A stretch of DNA of 64,000 bases, taken from contig CAUJNA010001724.1 in assembly GCA_963377175.1 (NCBI GenBank), positions 971,394-1,035,393 of the forward strand, read 5' to 3'. Position 1 is the stretch's first letter, and the number at the start of each line of letters is the position of its first letter. The stretch is from Effrenium voratum. Its lineage: Eukaryota > Sar > Dinophyceae > Suessiales > Symbiodiniaceae. Below the pieces are notes generated by a model. That model did not search any database. It had not been told where the DNA came from and saw only the letters and a list, made by a program, of their open reading frames with translations. Below, one piece after another: positions 53,750 to 62,981 of the stretch. The translations under genes and the position numbers were made by a program.

Positions 53750-55160
53750 ATATAATGAAGTTCCAGAAATACCCAAAATCATAAATTTCAATATTCATAT
53801 TCAAGATGAATGGAATACAGAAGAAATATGTAAGAAGATTATTAAACAAAACCCAGTGATTATAAAAGGCAAATTTCCGGGCACAGGCAAAAGTTATATT
53901 GGCGAATACTTTCAAAAGATGAATAAGAATGTTTTATTTGTAGTTCCAACTAACCGGCTGTTACAAGAAAAAGAAGTAGAAGCCACCACTTACAATAAGT
54001 TTTTTAGCATTGCTGTTCATAAAGATGTAGGCGAGAAACTGCCACAGTATGATTACTCGCCCTTTGATGTAATTGTATTTGATGAAATCTATATGTCAAA
54101 TTTGTATGTTCTTAATAAAGTAAGGTTATTTATTCAAAATAATCCTGATAAAATTGTAATTGCTACCGGTGATGCAAAGCAGTTGCAAGGGGTGGAAGCA
54201 ATGACCAACTGCCAAGACCCAGCGACATATATGGATAATTGCTTAGATACAATTTTTAAATACAATATCTTTTTAACAGTATGTAAGAGAGTAGGAGCAA
54301 AAGATAGCGAAGAAGGAGAAAGAAACAGGAAGAAAATTAATGATATGTATGATGACTTCTGGGAAAAGAAACTGCCTATCAATGAAATAATACCTAAATA
54401 CTTTGAGATTACTGATGATATAATGGCTTCGGAACATAATATAGCTTATACTAATATTCGGTGTAGAAATGTAGCAAGTGAAATCAGAGACAGATTAAAC
54501 ATAAATGCCAAAGATGTAGTAGGTGATATTCTGATTGCCAGAAAATGGATACAAAAGCCGAGGGTTAATGTAAATTTGAGATACAGGATTACACATATAC
54601 AAGATGATGAATTAGGAAAACAAATCACATTACAAAATATAGCAAGGGAAGAAGATAAATTTATGTTGTTTGAACCTATTGTAGATGCTAATTTCATTTA
54701 TTCATATTGTGCAACATGCCATTCTTCACAGGGTGCAAGTGTGAAAGAAAGAATGACAATTCATGAATGGAATTTACCATTTGTAAATCGTGAGTGGCTT
54801 TGGACTTCTATTACGAGGTGCGTTGATTTCAGAAAAGTCAGATTTTTCAAGAACGATGACTTTGAAAAGCAATTGAATAAAAATATGATAATGAGATATT
54901 TTAAGAATAAAGTAGAAAATTATAAAATACAGGATAGGAAAGCAAAGAGAGAAATCAATGAAGAGGAATACATAACTGCCGAATGGTGCTTGGATAATTT
55001 CAAGAACAGATGCCAGAAGTGTAATACACCATTTAACTTTGAAATCAAGCAGGGCAAATTATGTAGCAACTTTACCGCACAAAGACTTTGTAATGATACA
55101 AGCCATGAAATAGATAATTGTATTGCTTACTGCTTTTACTGTAATGTATCAGCGCATTAA
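53750..55160 (+). CDS. replication protein fragment 5: SF1 helicase with C-terminal zinc/HNH-like region
   Basis: Motif I GKFPGTGKSY, motif II VIVFDEIYMSN (DE), motif III VIATGDAKQLQGV (GD..Q), and near the end YCATCHSSQGASVKE plus LWTSITRC (motifs V/VI) define a Pif1/RecD-like SF1 helicase of about 350 residues. The C-terminus has CQKC, CSNFTAQRLCNDTSHEIDNC and YCFYCN, like the zinc-binding and His parts of an HNH fold, though the catalytic set is not clear. Likely unwinds DNA during viral replication. The frame is intact from the P-loop to the stop. A hairpin (55161-55186) follows. Confidence 0.82.
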
Positions 55161-55186
55161 GATTTTAAGATTTTTATTTTAAAATC
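55161..55186. terminator. hairpin after the helicase gene
   Basis: GATTTTAA (55161-55168) pairs with TTAAAATC (55179-55186), starting directly after the TAA stop. Confidence 0.5.
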
Positions 55187-55187
55187 G

Positions 55188-55242
55188 TAGTTTTAGACTA
55201 AAAAGGGTTTAAAGACATAATACTTATATATAGTAGAAAGTA
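55188..55242 (+). promoter_or_regulatory. right-arm viral promoter element, copy 1
   Basis: The 30 bp at 55188-55217 (TAGTTTTAGACTAAAAAGGG then TTTAAAGACA) are identical to 56734-56763 upstream of the paralogous gene, followed by a TTATATATAG box 8-15 bp before the ATG. This is a strong candidate for a virus-specific promoter. Confidence 0.75.
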
Positions 55243-55785
55243 ATGAAGGAACAAGAAGTAAATAATTATATTAATAAGAAATGCTATGACTGTTGCCATT
55301 TCAAAAAAGAGAATATGGAACTATACAAATTAAATTTACCTAATGGAATAGTTAATAATATTATTGAGTATGCTTTGAGTAAAGAAGACGAATGTAAAAT
55401 TTGTCAGGAATGGAGAGATAATCAAGAATTAATCAGATGTCATTTGAACATAAAAAGAAGACATAATAGAAATGTTGAAGATGACATTATAATATTGTTA
55501 ACTGTGTATAAAAGACCACCTTATAGTTATGTTAGAGCATTTCTGAAAATCAGTAAGAAAAAATATGAAATGATTGAAGATGTATTATGTATGTTGACTA
55601 ATCATAGTAGGGAAGGGTTTGATGTAAAAGAAGACATTAAAACATATATTGACAGAAAAAAGTTTAATGTCAAAAATACAGTGAGAGATATTAATATTAT
55701 CTTAAAAATGATGCATGAAAGAGGTAAGATGTATCAACGATTTAACAATCATCAATTAAATTATTATCCTGAACTTAAATTATAA
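55243..55785 (+). CDS. Cys-rich viral protein, paralogue 1
   Basis: 180 aa. CYDCCHF near the N-terminus, the shared block LYKLNLPNGIVNNIIEY, then CKICQEW, and a helical body. The gene at 56,789 has the same order (CPCK, LCKLNLPQNIINDICKF, CEDCQC) and the same upstream element, so the two are duplicates. The CxxC pairs suggest zinc binding. Function unknown; position by the integrase suggests an early or regulatory protein. Confidence 0.75.
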   Translation: MKEQEVNNYINKKCYDCCHFKKENMELYKLNLPNGIVNNIIEYALSKEDECKICQEWRDNQELIRCHLNIKRRHNRNVEDDIIILLTVYKRPPYSYVRAFLKISKKKYEMIEDVLCMLTNHSREGFDVKEDIKTYIDRKKFNVKNTVRDINIILKMMHERGKMYQRFNNHQLNYYPELKL

Positions 55786-55821
55786 ATTATATTATCAATA
55801 TAATAAATCTTAATTTATTAT

Positions 55822-56736
55822 ATGGATAAACAAAAAATAATTAGTGATATTTATTATGATAAAAGCGGTTATGGTAGTAAAGCTGTAACTTTACAAGATG
55901 CAAGAAGGAAGGACAAAACAATTACTATGAGTGATGTAAATGAATTCTTTAAAAATAATATTGAAGAGAAAAGAAAACCAAGAGGACAAAATAGTTTTGT
56001 TGCTCCTCATGCCTTCTGGGAATTCCAGTTGGATTTGTTTTTCATTTCAAAAAATGATTTGGATAATCAAAAGTTTAGAGTTGGATTAATATTAGTTGAT
56101 ATATTCAGTAAATATGCTACTGTTATACCTATTAAAAGTAAGCAACCTGCTGATGTATTAGCTGGAATAATGGAAGGATTAAAAAAGATGGATGGCAAAT
56201 CTAAATTAATATACAGCGACGAAGAAGGCAGTTTGTTTAGTTCTACCATTACAGATTATTTGAAGGAAGAGAAAATTGAATTACACACTACACGAGGACA
56301 CCCTGCTTTCGGAGAACGTTTCATAAGGACATTTAAAGATATGCTTTTCAAAAGAGTTGATGCCGATGAGAAGAAAGGTAAAAATAATATTCAATGGACT
56401 GACTACATATTGGAAATCTTATTAACTTATAATAATAAATTGGTAAGTTCCGTTACAAAAATGACACCGTTAGAAGCAAGGAAGAAGAAGAATGAGCTTG
56501 AAGTTAAATTGAACATATCAATGAATGCCAGAAAAACCCGTGTTTATCCTGATTTGGATATTGGTGATAAGGTTAAGATTATGAGGAAAAAAGGAATTAG
56601 TGAAAAAGAACGAACGAGCCACTGGTTAAAATCAGTCCATACAGTGGAAAGGATAGATGAAAAACTCGGTCAAAAATATTACTCGGTTAGTGATTATCCA
56701 AAATTATTATTGAGACACGAAATGTTAAAGTTATAG
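55822..56736 (+). CDS. retroviral-type integrase (rve, DDE)
   Basis: 304 aa. The catalytic core has Asp71 (EFQLDLFF), Asp133 (LIYSDEEGS) and Glu165 (HPAFGERFIRTFKD), a DD31E arrangement; KYATVIPIKSKQ and LLTYNNK...TPLEA also match rve integrases of polintons, PLVs and Mavirus. The C-terminal LDIGDKVKIMRKKG region is an SH3-like DNA-binding end. It would insert the element and leave the 5-bp TTTGG duplication. Intact frame. No zinc HHCC or chromodomain seen. Confidence 0.93.
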   Translation: MDKQKIISDIYYDKSGYGSKAVTLQDARRKDKTITMSDVNEFFKNNIEEKRKPRGQNSFVAPHAFWEFQLDLFFISKNDLDNQKFRVGLILVDIFSKYATVIPIKSKQPADVLAGIMEGLKKMDGKSKLIYSDEEGSLFSSTITDYLKEEKIELHTTRGHPAFGERFIRTFKDMLFKRVDADEKKGKNNIQWTDYILEILLTYNNKLVSSVTKMTPLEARKKKNELEVKLNISMNARKTRVYPDLDIGDKVKIMRKKGISEKERTSHWLKSVHTVERIDEKLGQKYYSVSDYPKLLLRHEMLKL

Positions 56737-56788
56737 TTTTAGACTAAAAAGGGTTTAAAGACAAATTGCCTATATATATTAGTGAAAC
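56734..56788 (+). promoter_or_regulatory. right-arm viral promoter element, copy 2
   Basis: Identical over 30 bp to 55188-55217; its first three bases are the integrase stop codon. A CTATATATAT box follows, then the ATG at 56,789. Confidence 0.75.
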
Positions 56789-57361
56789 ATGTTCAGTGAA
56801 AATGAGCAGGAAAATATTATTAACGAATTCTTGAATAATATTTACGTAAATGATATGTATAAAATTATGAAAACCAAAATCATAAACTGCCCTTGTAAAT
56901 TAGAAGATAAGAAGGTTGAATTATGTAAATTAAATTTACCTCAAAATATTATCAATGATATATGTAAGTTTAGTTATCAAGAATGCGAAGACTGCCAGTG
57001 CCTGAGGAGACTACCTGAAATTGTTGAAAGAAAAAACAAATGTAAAGCAATTGATGCATTGACATTTTTGTTCGTTAAATGTCATTTCTTTCCTGAAAAG
57101 AATGTATTAAAAAATGAATTTAACTTCTCAATAAGAAGAATAGACTGTCTAAAACAAATTTATTGGAAAATTGGTAATAATGATGTAGATATGGTAATTG
57201 AAATTATTAAATTGGAGAAATTCAACTTAGACAGAACAATAGCCGACTTTAACAAAGCTATAAAATATATGTATGACGACAAGAGTTTTTGGAAACATTG
57301 TTGCATTAATCAGTTTGTAGAATGTCCTGTGTTTAGAATATCACCTTTTGAAGAAGATTAA
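56789..57361 (+). CDS. Cys-rich viral protein, paralogue 2
   Basis: 190 aa, last gene before the right TIR. NCPCKLEDKK, LCKLNLPQNIINDICKF and ECEDCQCLRR mirror the paralogue at 55,243; the C-terminal halves are more diverged but keep the order of charged helices. Intact. Unknown function. Confidence 0.75.
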   Translation: MFSENEQENIINEFLNNIYVNDMYKIMKTKIINCPCKLEDKKVELCKLNLPQNIINDICKFSYQECEDCQCLRRLPEIVERKNKCKAIDALTFLFVKCHFFPEKNVLKNEFNFSIRRIDCLKQIYWKIGNNDVDMVIEIIKLEKFNLDRTIADFNKAIKYMYDDKSFWKHCCINQFVECPVFRISPFEED

Positions 57362-57363
57362 CC

Positions 57364-57399
57364 CATAAACCTTACAATAAAAACATTGTAAGATTTATG
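57364..57399. terminator. hairpin after the last viral gene
   Basis: CATAAACCTTACAAT pairs with ATTGTAAGATTTATG (one mismatch) around AAAAAC; it starts 3 bp after the stop codon and abuts the right TIR. Confidence 0.65.
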
Positions 57400-57721
57400 T
57401 TTAGGTTCTTTGAAAAGTTCTTTGGAATGTTTCGTTGGTTGGTTGTTTTGGAATGTTCTGTGTTCTGTTCCTTGTTTGGTTTTTTGTTATGTTCTTTGTT
57501 GTTGGGGGTTTTTGAATAAGGGACCTTCAACCTATCTGAGTAAGGAAAAATATGGTTGAAATGGTAGGTAGCTTTGGAATGTTGGATTTGAATGGTTGAA
57601 ATGGTAGGTAGCTTTGGAATGTTGGATTTGAATGGTTGAAATGGTATGCTGTTTTTAAATGGACTGAAAAGTGTAGGGGGGGGTATAGACATTGAGGTGG
57701 GTTGAAGGACCCCTGCTTGCT
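57398..57721. repeat. right terminal inverted repeat of the PLV
   Basis: Inverted copy of 35690-36014, including the paired 40-bp direct repeats (about 57,549-57,644). It ends GGACCCCTGCTTGCT. Confidence 0.92.
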
Positions 57722-57726
57722 TTTGG
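57722..57726. repeat. 5-bp target-site duplication, right copy (TTTGG)
   Basis: Follows the right terminus; matches 35685-35689. Confidence 0.7.
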
Positions 57727-57972
57727 GGGGGTCCGCCGAAAAGACGACACCCGCAGTACCCGAACCCAAAACATGCAAAAAAAAATAGGTGGACCTTCAA
57801 AAAAAGAAACATTCCGGGGAGTCTCCCCCCCAAAAAAAAAAACTTTGGTGGCCCCTTCACCTGTCCAACCCCAAAAAATAACATAAACAAATACTTGGTG
57901 GGCCCTTCCTTAAAAAAAAAAAAAAGACGCCCACCGTACCCCAACCCCAAAAAACAGTTCAAGATGCGGCGC

Positions 57973-58038
57973 CTGCAGCACTGCCAAGGCCGCCGTGGCC
58001 ACGAAGTGGTCCTGGATGCTCTGCGCCAGAATCCGCGC
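57973..58038 (-). CDS. candidate 22-codon exon right of the viral element
   Basis: Very good acceptor (TTTTTTGTTCGTTCGCAG) and GC donor (57972-57971) enclose exactly 22 codons, ARILAQSIQDHFVATAALAV then LQ. This is the exon immediately upstream of the insertion in gene direction. Unidentified. Confidence 0.6.
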
Positions 58039-58297
58039 CTGCGAACGAACAAAAAAGGCCCTGAAGCACAGCTTGGCTGTGGGGGTTGATCAATACTCCT
58101 CGGATAGAATTTTGTTTGTGGGGGTTGGCTCAGGTTTCTTTGTTTGTGGGGGTGGATCAACAATGCTCGGATAGCACCTTTTTGCAGGGATTCGTTTCCA
58201 GGGAAACCCTTCAAAGGAAGCCGCTCCTTTTCTCGGTTGCGAAATCTGCTCCCCTGCGAAAAGTTTAACTTTTAGTGGTTTCATACGGAAAACCCGT

Positions 58298-58347
58298 GAG
58301 TTGGCAAAAAGTTAAAGTCCTAACATCCAAGCAAAATGCACCAAAGA
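58298..58347. repeat. dispersed repeat, family E copy 1
   Basis: About 50 bp (GAGTTGGCAAAAAG, then TAAAGTCCTAACATCCAAGC, then AAAATGCACCAAAGA) nearly identical to 61826-61876. The flanking 60 bp are also related. Confidence 0.75.
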
Positions 58348-59103
58348 TTCCTGGCCGCGGTGTTGACCATGGGCCAGTTTTGACCAGAAGTAACTTGTCC
58401 CATGTGGTTGAAATATCAAATTTGTTTCTGGTGGTTTTCCAACCCAATGGTCAGCCCATGTAAATGACCTTTTGATCACCCGTCATGTACATGTTTCTCT
58501 TTTGTTTCACCTTCTTGCTTGTTTCTCCTCATGCTCAAGGCCAGGGAATGAGAGTTATGATTCCTGAAGTGAGCCATCCCCGAGTTTCTGTTGGAAGGAT
58601 CCATTGGTTTCCCACAAACTGTTGGTTACCTGAGGACCAGAACGCCTTCCCCATAGTCACTTTCGAATTTGAGGAGTTCCAGCCTGTGAACACGACATGC
58701 CGACATGGCGTTAAGGTAAGCCTCGATTGGTAGTTTGGGGATTTGAGCGCCTGGCTCTGGTTGCAAAGAGTTTGTTGGTCTTAAAACGATTGCCACTTGC
58801 GGTTAGCTCACATCTGCAGTTCTCTCTTGTCATGCCTTTTTTGGTCTTGTTTTGTTGCCTTGTGTGTTGTGAGTGGCTGTGCTTTGTGTTGCGGTGTTGT
58901 GTGACGTGTTGCTTGTAAATTACTGCTGTGTTGTTTTGTTGCGTATCGTCGTGTGAGCTTTGGTAGTGTAGTGGTGTTGTCTGGTTGCTGCACGTTGCGG
59001 TGATGGTGCCTTTTTGCTCGTGCTCCCTTATTCTGCAGAGTGGTGCTTGATAAGTTGTTGTGGTGTGGTGTGCCCTGGAGAGGGTGATGTATTGTATTAT
59101 GCT

Positions 59104-59150
59104 CAAGTCTCCCTCTCTCTCTCTCTCTCTCTCTCGCTCTCTCTTGCTTT
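59104..59150. repeat. (CT)n microsatellite
   Basis: CTCTCTCT run followed by GTTGTGTTGCG-rich low-complexity DNA to about 59,270. Confidence 0.9.
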
Positions 59151-59559
59151 TTGTTGTTTTGTTTTGTTAGTGGAGTTGTGTTGCGTTGTGTTGCGTTTTG
59201 TTGCATTGTGTTGTCTTGTGTTGCTTTGTGTTACGTTGTGTTGTGTTGAATTGCGCTGCGCTTTGCCGTGTTGTGTTCTTCTTCGTTTTGTCGCGTCTTA
59301 GTCTTAGTTTGTTTCGATTTTATTTGGGCTTTTGTTGTTCTCCGCTCTTCCTGAAGCAGCCAGTTCTGCGGGGTGTACACCAGCTGAACCCTACTGCTTC
59401 TCGCTGGGTATTTCCTCGAATAGTGCACACCCCAAACCGGTCGTCAGATTTTAGGACACCGTGGGCATCAATGGCATTCTTCTCAGATTGTCAGCCAATC
59501 TCTCTGCAACGGGGTAGGATCGGCCAAGCTGGCGAAGGACGTTGCACTATAATGCCCCA

Positions 59560-59660
59560 ATTCAAACTTTACAGCCATGTGTGCTTCAATTCGGTAGTCG
59601 CGCTTTGGACAAGCAGCGTCAGCTTGCTTCAGTGCTAGCAAGAGCAACCTGCGCTGCTTC
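59560..59660 (-). CDS. weak exon candidate
   Basis: The minus frame reads LSELKQRRLLLLALKQADAA and onward CPKRDYRIEA. An AG acceptor is possible (GCGCAG near 59,654), the donor is unclear. Listed for completeness. Confidence 0.3.
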
Positions 59661-60149
59661 AGCTCAGAGACCAACCGCGCAAATACGAGAATTGGATTGC
59701 GTTTGTCCCGCGCTGTGCAGGTGGTTTAGCGGCAGTGTGGTCATGCTTTTCATGTTGGCCATTGGCTGCAGTTGCTTGGCGTCGAAGTGGGCTTGCAAGT
59801 GGCCTCCCTCAGAGGATGTACACTATTTGGCCCCTCAAAGAAGAAAGGGGGCGGACAGAGAAGCCATCGCCATTTGGCGCTATGAAGCACAAATTCCACA
59901 GCTGATCTGGCTGGTGATTGGACACCTCAATTTTGCTCGCTTGCTCGTTGTTGCGTGATAAAATAGATTACGCCTCTTCATTTGCTCGTCAAAAAACCCG
60001 TCAGTGATGAACCAAACTCCAAAATATACCCTTCCCCACACTCACGGAAGCGGGCGATCGGCGGCTTCCCCAAATGGACAGCTTTCGTCTTCCAACGATC
60101 CTCCGATCGTCAGCTTCCGTGTCGGCTCTCGGACCTCCCCGGCCCCCGC

Positions 60150-60218
60150 CTTGTGAAAGCAGCGGAAGAGAGCGCAGAGCGACTCGAAGGAAGAGCCCAG
60201 CTCCGCATCATCCAGCAC
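60150..60218 (-). CDS. candidate 23-codon exon
   Basis: ACGGTCAG acceptor (60220-60219) and GC donor (60149-60148) enclose exactly 23 codons, VLDDAELGSSFESLCALFRC then FHK. Unidentified. Confidence 0.55.
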
Positions 60219-60651
60219 CTGACCGTCGTAGGCGGGGCCTCATTTTCTTTGTTTTGCTGGAGGGGAGATCCTCCTGACGCGCTACGCGTTTCGGAAAAAA
60301 AGAAATGGGAAAAAAGTTGGAGGGGAAATCCTTCTGACCCGTAGCGTTTCTGAAAAAAATGGCGGACCGCCGTTCGTTGGCATGGAGAGGGACGCCAAAA
60401 GGAAACCGACCTTTTGGGAGACCACTATGCTGAGAAACCTACACATGTTGAATGGGAACATGGGTAACGGGCAAACAATGGTTGGTACGAAAAGAAACAG
60501 ATTGACCTGATGCCAACAATATAAGTTACGACAGAATCAGAGTTCGCCTTTCCTGATGCCAACTTGCGATGACAAATACCCTGTGGGCATCCCCTCGCTC
60601 CGAGTGAGGCCCTCTGTCCGACCCCCCGGCACGGCACAACCCTTTACTTTC

Positions 60652-60770
60652 TGGTGCGAGAGATGCAAGGGAAGGAGACATGGAATGAACCGTTTTGGGA
60701 TTCTCTTTGGAAACCATAGATGGTTTCTTTCGGGGTCAGCCCATCTCTCATTCCCTGCACCTCTCGCACC
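60652..60770. repeat. palindromic dispersed element, family A copy 3
   Basis: TGGTGCGAGAGATGCAAGGG at the left and CATTCCCTGCACCTCTCGCA plus CCA at the right are inverted over more than 25 bp. The clearest palindrome of the family. Confidence 0.8.
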
Positions 60771-60814
60771 AAGAGGCATTCAAAGATCCTTGCGCCAAGT
60801 CCAAAAAAGCATGA

Positions 60815-60922
60815 GGTGGCTGTGGGTCAAAAATGGGCACCCCAAATGGAACCCATTTTTAAATGGAAACATGGACCAAAACCTGCAGTCCCCCGGTATT
60901 TCAATTTTGACCCATACCCAGG
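60815..60922. repeat. palindromic dispersed element, family B copy 2
   Basis: GGTGGCTGTGGGTCAAAAAT at the left and AATTTTGACCCATACCCA at the right; the inner CATGGACCAAAACCTGC block is shared with copies at 9.2 and 21.0 kb. Confidence 0.7.
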
Positions 60923-61608
60923 CGTGCTTCCATTCCTCTGGAACCGCAACAAGAACCCCGGCCAGGTAGAGAATCCATCGGTGCTTGGTGTTCCGAGTGT
61001 CAGGGAAAAGCGAAAAACCACCTGGGGATGAGTTTCCATTGAGGGACCCTTACATCATTTGCATTGTGTATCCCTCAAATGTCCCAACCCAGCATTCTCG
61101 AGGGTCCATTCAGATTCACAGCTTCATACACGACAGAATTCAGCTAAAGCATCACTTAGGCAAGGCCCCGTCCACTAACAGTGACCACAACTGGAAGCAC
61201 CATTTGGAGCACTGGCAATAGTGCCCTAAAAAAAGGAAAACACAAATTTCCCAACTGGGAATGGTCAGCTTCCTAGTTGGTGGTTTGGTTTGGCGGTTTG
61301 ATGGTTAGAGATTGGTTTCCCATTTGCCCTCTACAAGAACCAGAGGTTCAAATCCCCAAACCACTAATCCAAACCACAAACTAGGGGTTGCCTGTTCACC
61401 TTCAACCCAACCCATACTCATCATCACCTTCATCCCCCCCCCCCCGCAAAAAAAAAACATACCCTCCCCCCACCCCAGCAAAAAAAAAGAAAGAACGAGA
61501 CTCAACCAGTTCCCCTCCCCCCCCAACTCACCCAGAAACCCCACCCATCCGCCCCCATCCCGCCCTCCGATGGCTCCCCGCCTGGCTGGGCAGGCAGGAC
61601 ATCCAGGC

Positions 61609-61647
61609 CTCCGCCTCCGCCACCGCCTCCCGGCAGTCCACCGAGGC
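61609..61647 (-). CDS. candidate 13-codon exon
   Basis: GCGCAG acceptor and GC donor (61608-61607), reading ASVDCREAVAEAE; the frame is also open downstream (AWMSCLPSQAG), so the end is uncertain. Confidence 0.4.
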
Positions 61648-61825
61648 CTGCGCCGCGAATTCCGCCGCGCGAAGTCCGCCGCGAATCGCCCAGTGCCACT
61701 GCGGTGGGTTGCGACATCCGGAAATCGCACCGCCGTTCAGAAAACCCCGGTCTCGGTGGCTAAATCTGCGAAGCCCTGCCAAAACTTGGTTTTTAAACGT
61801 TTAGTGGTTCAATGCGGAAAAGCCA

Positions 61826-61876
61826 TGAGTTGGCAAAAAGCTAAAGTCCTAACATCCAAGCAAAATGCACCAAAGA
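61826..61876. repeat. dispersed repeat, family E copy 2
   Basis: Nearly identical to 58298-58347 (one T/C difference after GGCAAAAAG). Confidence 0.75.
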
Positions 61877-62234
61877 AGCCATGGCTTCTGATTCGATTCC
61901 CCAGTAAATACCAACCAACAATGGTTTCAACCATGATTTCAAAGTGGTGCGAAACGAATTTCGTCCATCCACATCAGGACACCCCCCATGTTCATGGTTT
62001 TCCTTCCCTTTTTTAGGGTACCCCTCCAAGAGGAGATACAGGTGTCTAAAAGGGTGGTGTTCCTCTTGGTTTCCCCCGAAGCTGGTGGTTCTCCTGCTGG
62101 TTTCCCTTAAAAGCCATGGGAAAAAGGTGGGGTGTGTCTTTTGTTACCCCCAAACTGGTGGTTTTCCTGATGATTTCCCTTTAGAACCAACCCCACCAAA
62201 AAAGGAATAGCCTCAAAAAAAGGGAACCACACCC

Positions 62235-62458
62235 CTGCAAACCCTGCAAACAAACCAACCAAACAAACCAAACAAACCAAAGAAACCAAACAAACCAAAC
62301 AAACCAAACAAACCAAACAAACCAAACAAACCAAACAAACCAAACAAACCAAACAAACACACACACACACACACACACAAGAACAAACAAACAAACGGAC
62401 GGACGGACGGACGGACGGACGGACGGACGGACGGACGGACGGACGGACGGACGGACAA
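62235..62458. repeat. (AAACAAACC)n, (CA)n and (GGAC)n compound microsatellite
   Basis: Successive AAACAAACC-type, CA and GGAC tetranucleotide arrays. Frames across it are repeat artefacts. Confidence 0.9.
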
Positions 62459-62828
62459 GCAGACAAACAATCAAAGATATCGACAGTTTAAACATGCTTG
62501 AAATGTGCATCCGGTTAAGATAAAAGAAACACATTCTTGACTTGAGCCAGATTGGACTGGAATCACCCATTGTCTTGCGCGGATGTCATCCTCATGGATA
62601 TATGTTTGGAAGAAAAAAAAGAATCAACCGCAAGGTGAAATCACTTCCCAAAAGTCCCACAAGATCCGTGATTTGCAGGATCGCGATGTCGCGGGGTGTC
62701 CTGCATGTCCCCCTCAAACATCACACCAAAAGGACGCTCACTTTGAATTGGCCAAGTGTTTTTGTTTGAGACCCCCATCCCACCAAAAACCAAAAGGATT
62801 GGCCAAACAAGTGTGCATGTTGACACCG

Positions 62829-62868
62829 CCAAACAAACAAACAAACAAACAAACAAACAAACAAACAA
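62829..62868. repeat. (CAAA)n microsatellite
   Basis: About nine CAAA units. Confidence 0.9.
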
Positions 62869-62942
62869 GACATCCCACCAAAAAAAAAATCGACGGCGCG
62901 GTTCTCACGCCAACGCGGCCGCGAGCTTCCAAAGCCCTTCGC

Positions 62943-62981
62943 CTCCAGGGTCTCTGCCTCGATGTCTGCGAGGTCCGCGGC
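62943..62981 (-). CDS. candidate 13-codon exon
   Basis: GTGAG acceptor (62983-62982) and GC donor (62942-62941), reading AADLADIEAETLE. Short, helical and acidic. Unidentified. Confidence 0.4.

Larger units (their letters stand above)
51096..55160 (+). pseudogene. large replication protein (polymerase-like + SF1 helicase + zinc/HNH-like), broken by frame changes
   Basis: Consecutive plus-strand frames line up as one protein of about 1,350 residues. Breaks: frame change near 51,745; in-frame TAG at 51958-51960; frame change near 52,115-52,130; frame change at 53,075-53,087 in a T/A run; frame change near 53,735. Order: basic N-terminal region; an ENECWINALLENF segment; polymerase-like part with EIDIRNAFTHA (motif A-like) and VYSVKTDAFTI (motif C-like); SF1 helicase; Cys/His-rich end. 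Polymerase-helicase fusions are known in PLVs. With so many breaks this copy is probably non-functional unless these are assembly indels. Confidence 0.7.
35690..57721. mobile_element. integrated Polinton-like virus (PLV), 22.0 kb, with TIRs and TSD
   Basis: A coherent AT-rich element bounded by ~325-bp inverted repeats, AG...CT termini and a 5-bp duplication. It carries the PLV/polinton morphogenesis set (packaging ATPase, MCP, penton) plus an rve integrase, an SF1 helicase fused to a polymerase-like protein, a lipase and a fibre. No adenain-type maturation protease was recognised. The structural genes sit in the left and central part and the replication/integration genes to the right. It lies between host exon candidates of one strand, so probably within an intron of a minus-strand host gene. 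Several genes are frame-disrupted, so this copy is unlikely to be fully active. Related known groups are PLVs of algae and protists and, more distantly, virophages of the Mavirus type. Confidence 0.9.

Noticed and set aside
57372..58214. A 280-codon minus frame across the right TIR
   Set aside because: It runs from host DNA through the right TIR (mirrored on the left arm at 35,656-36,042), with Phe/Gly-rich homopolymer parts; no viral homology pattern.
62107..62570. Frames with PSVR and LVCLVW repeats
   Set aside because: Translation of the GGAC and AAACAAACC microsatellites.
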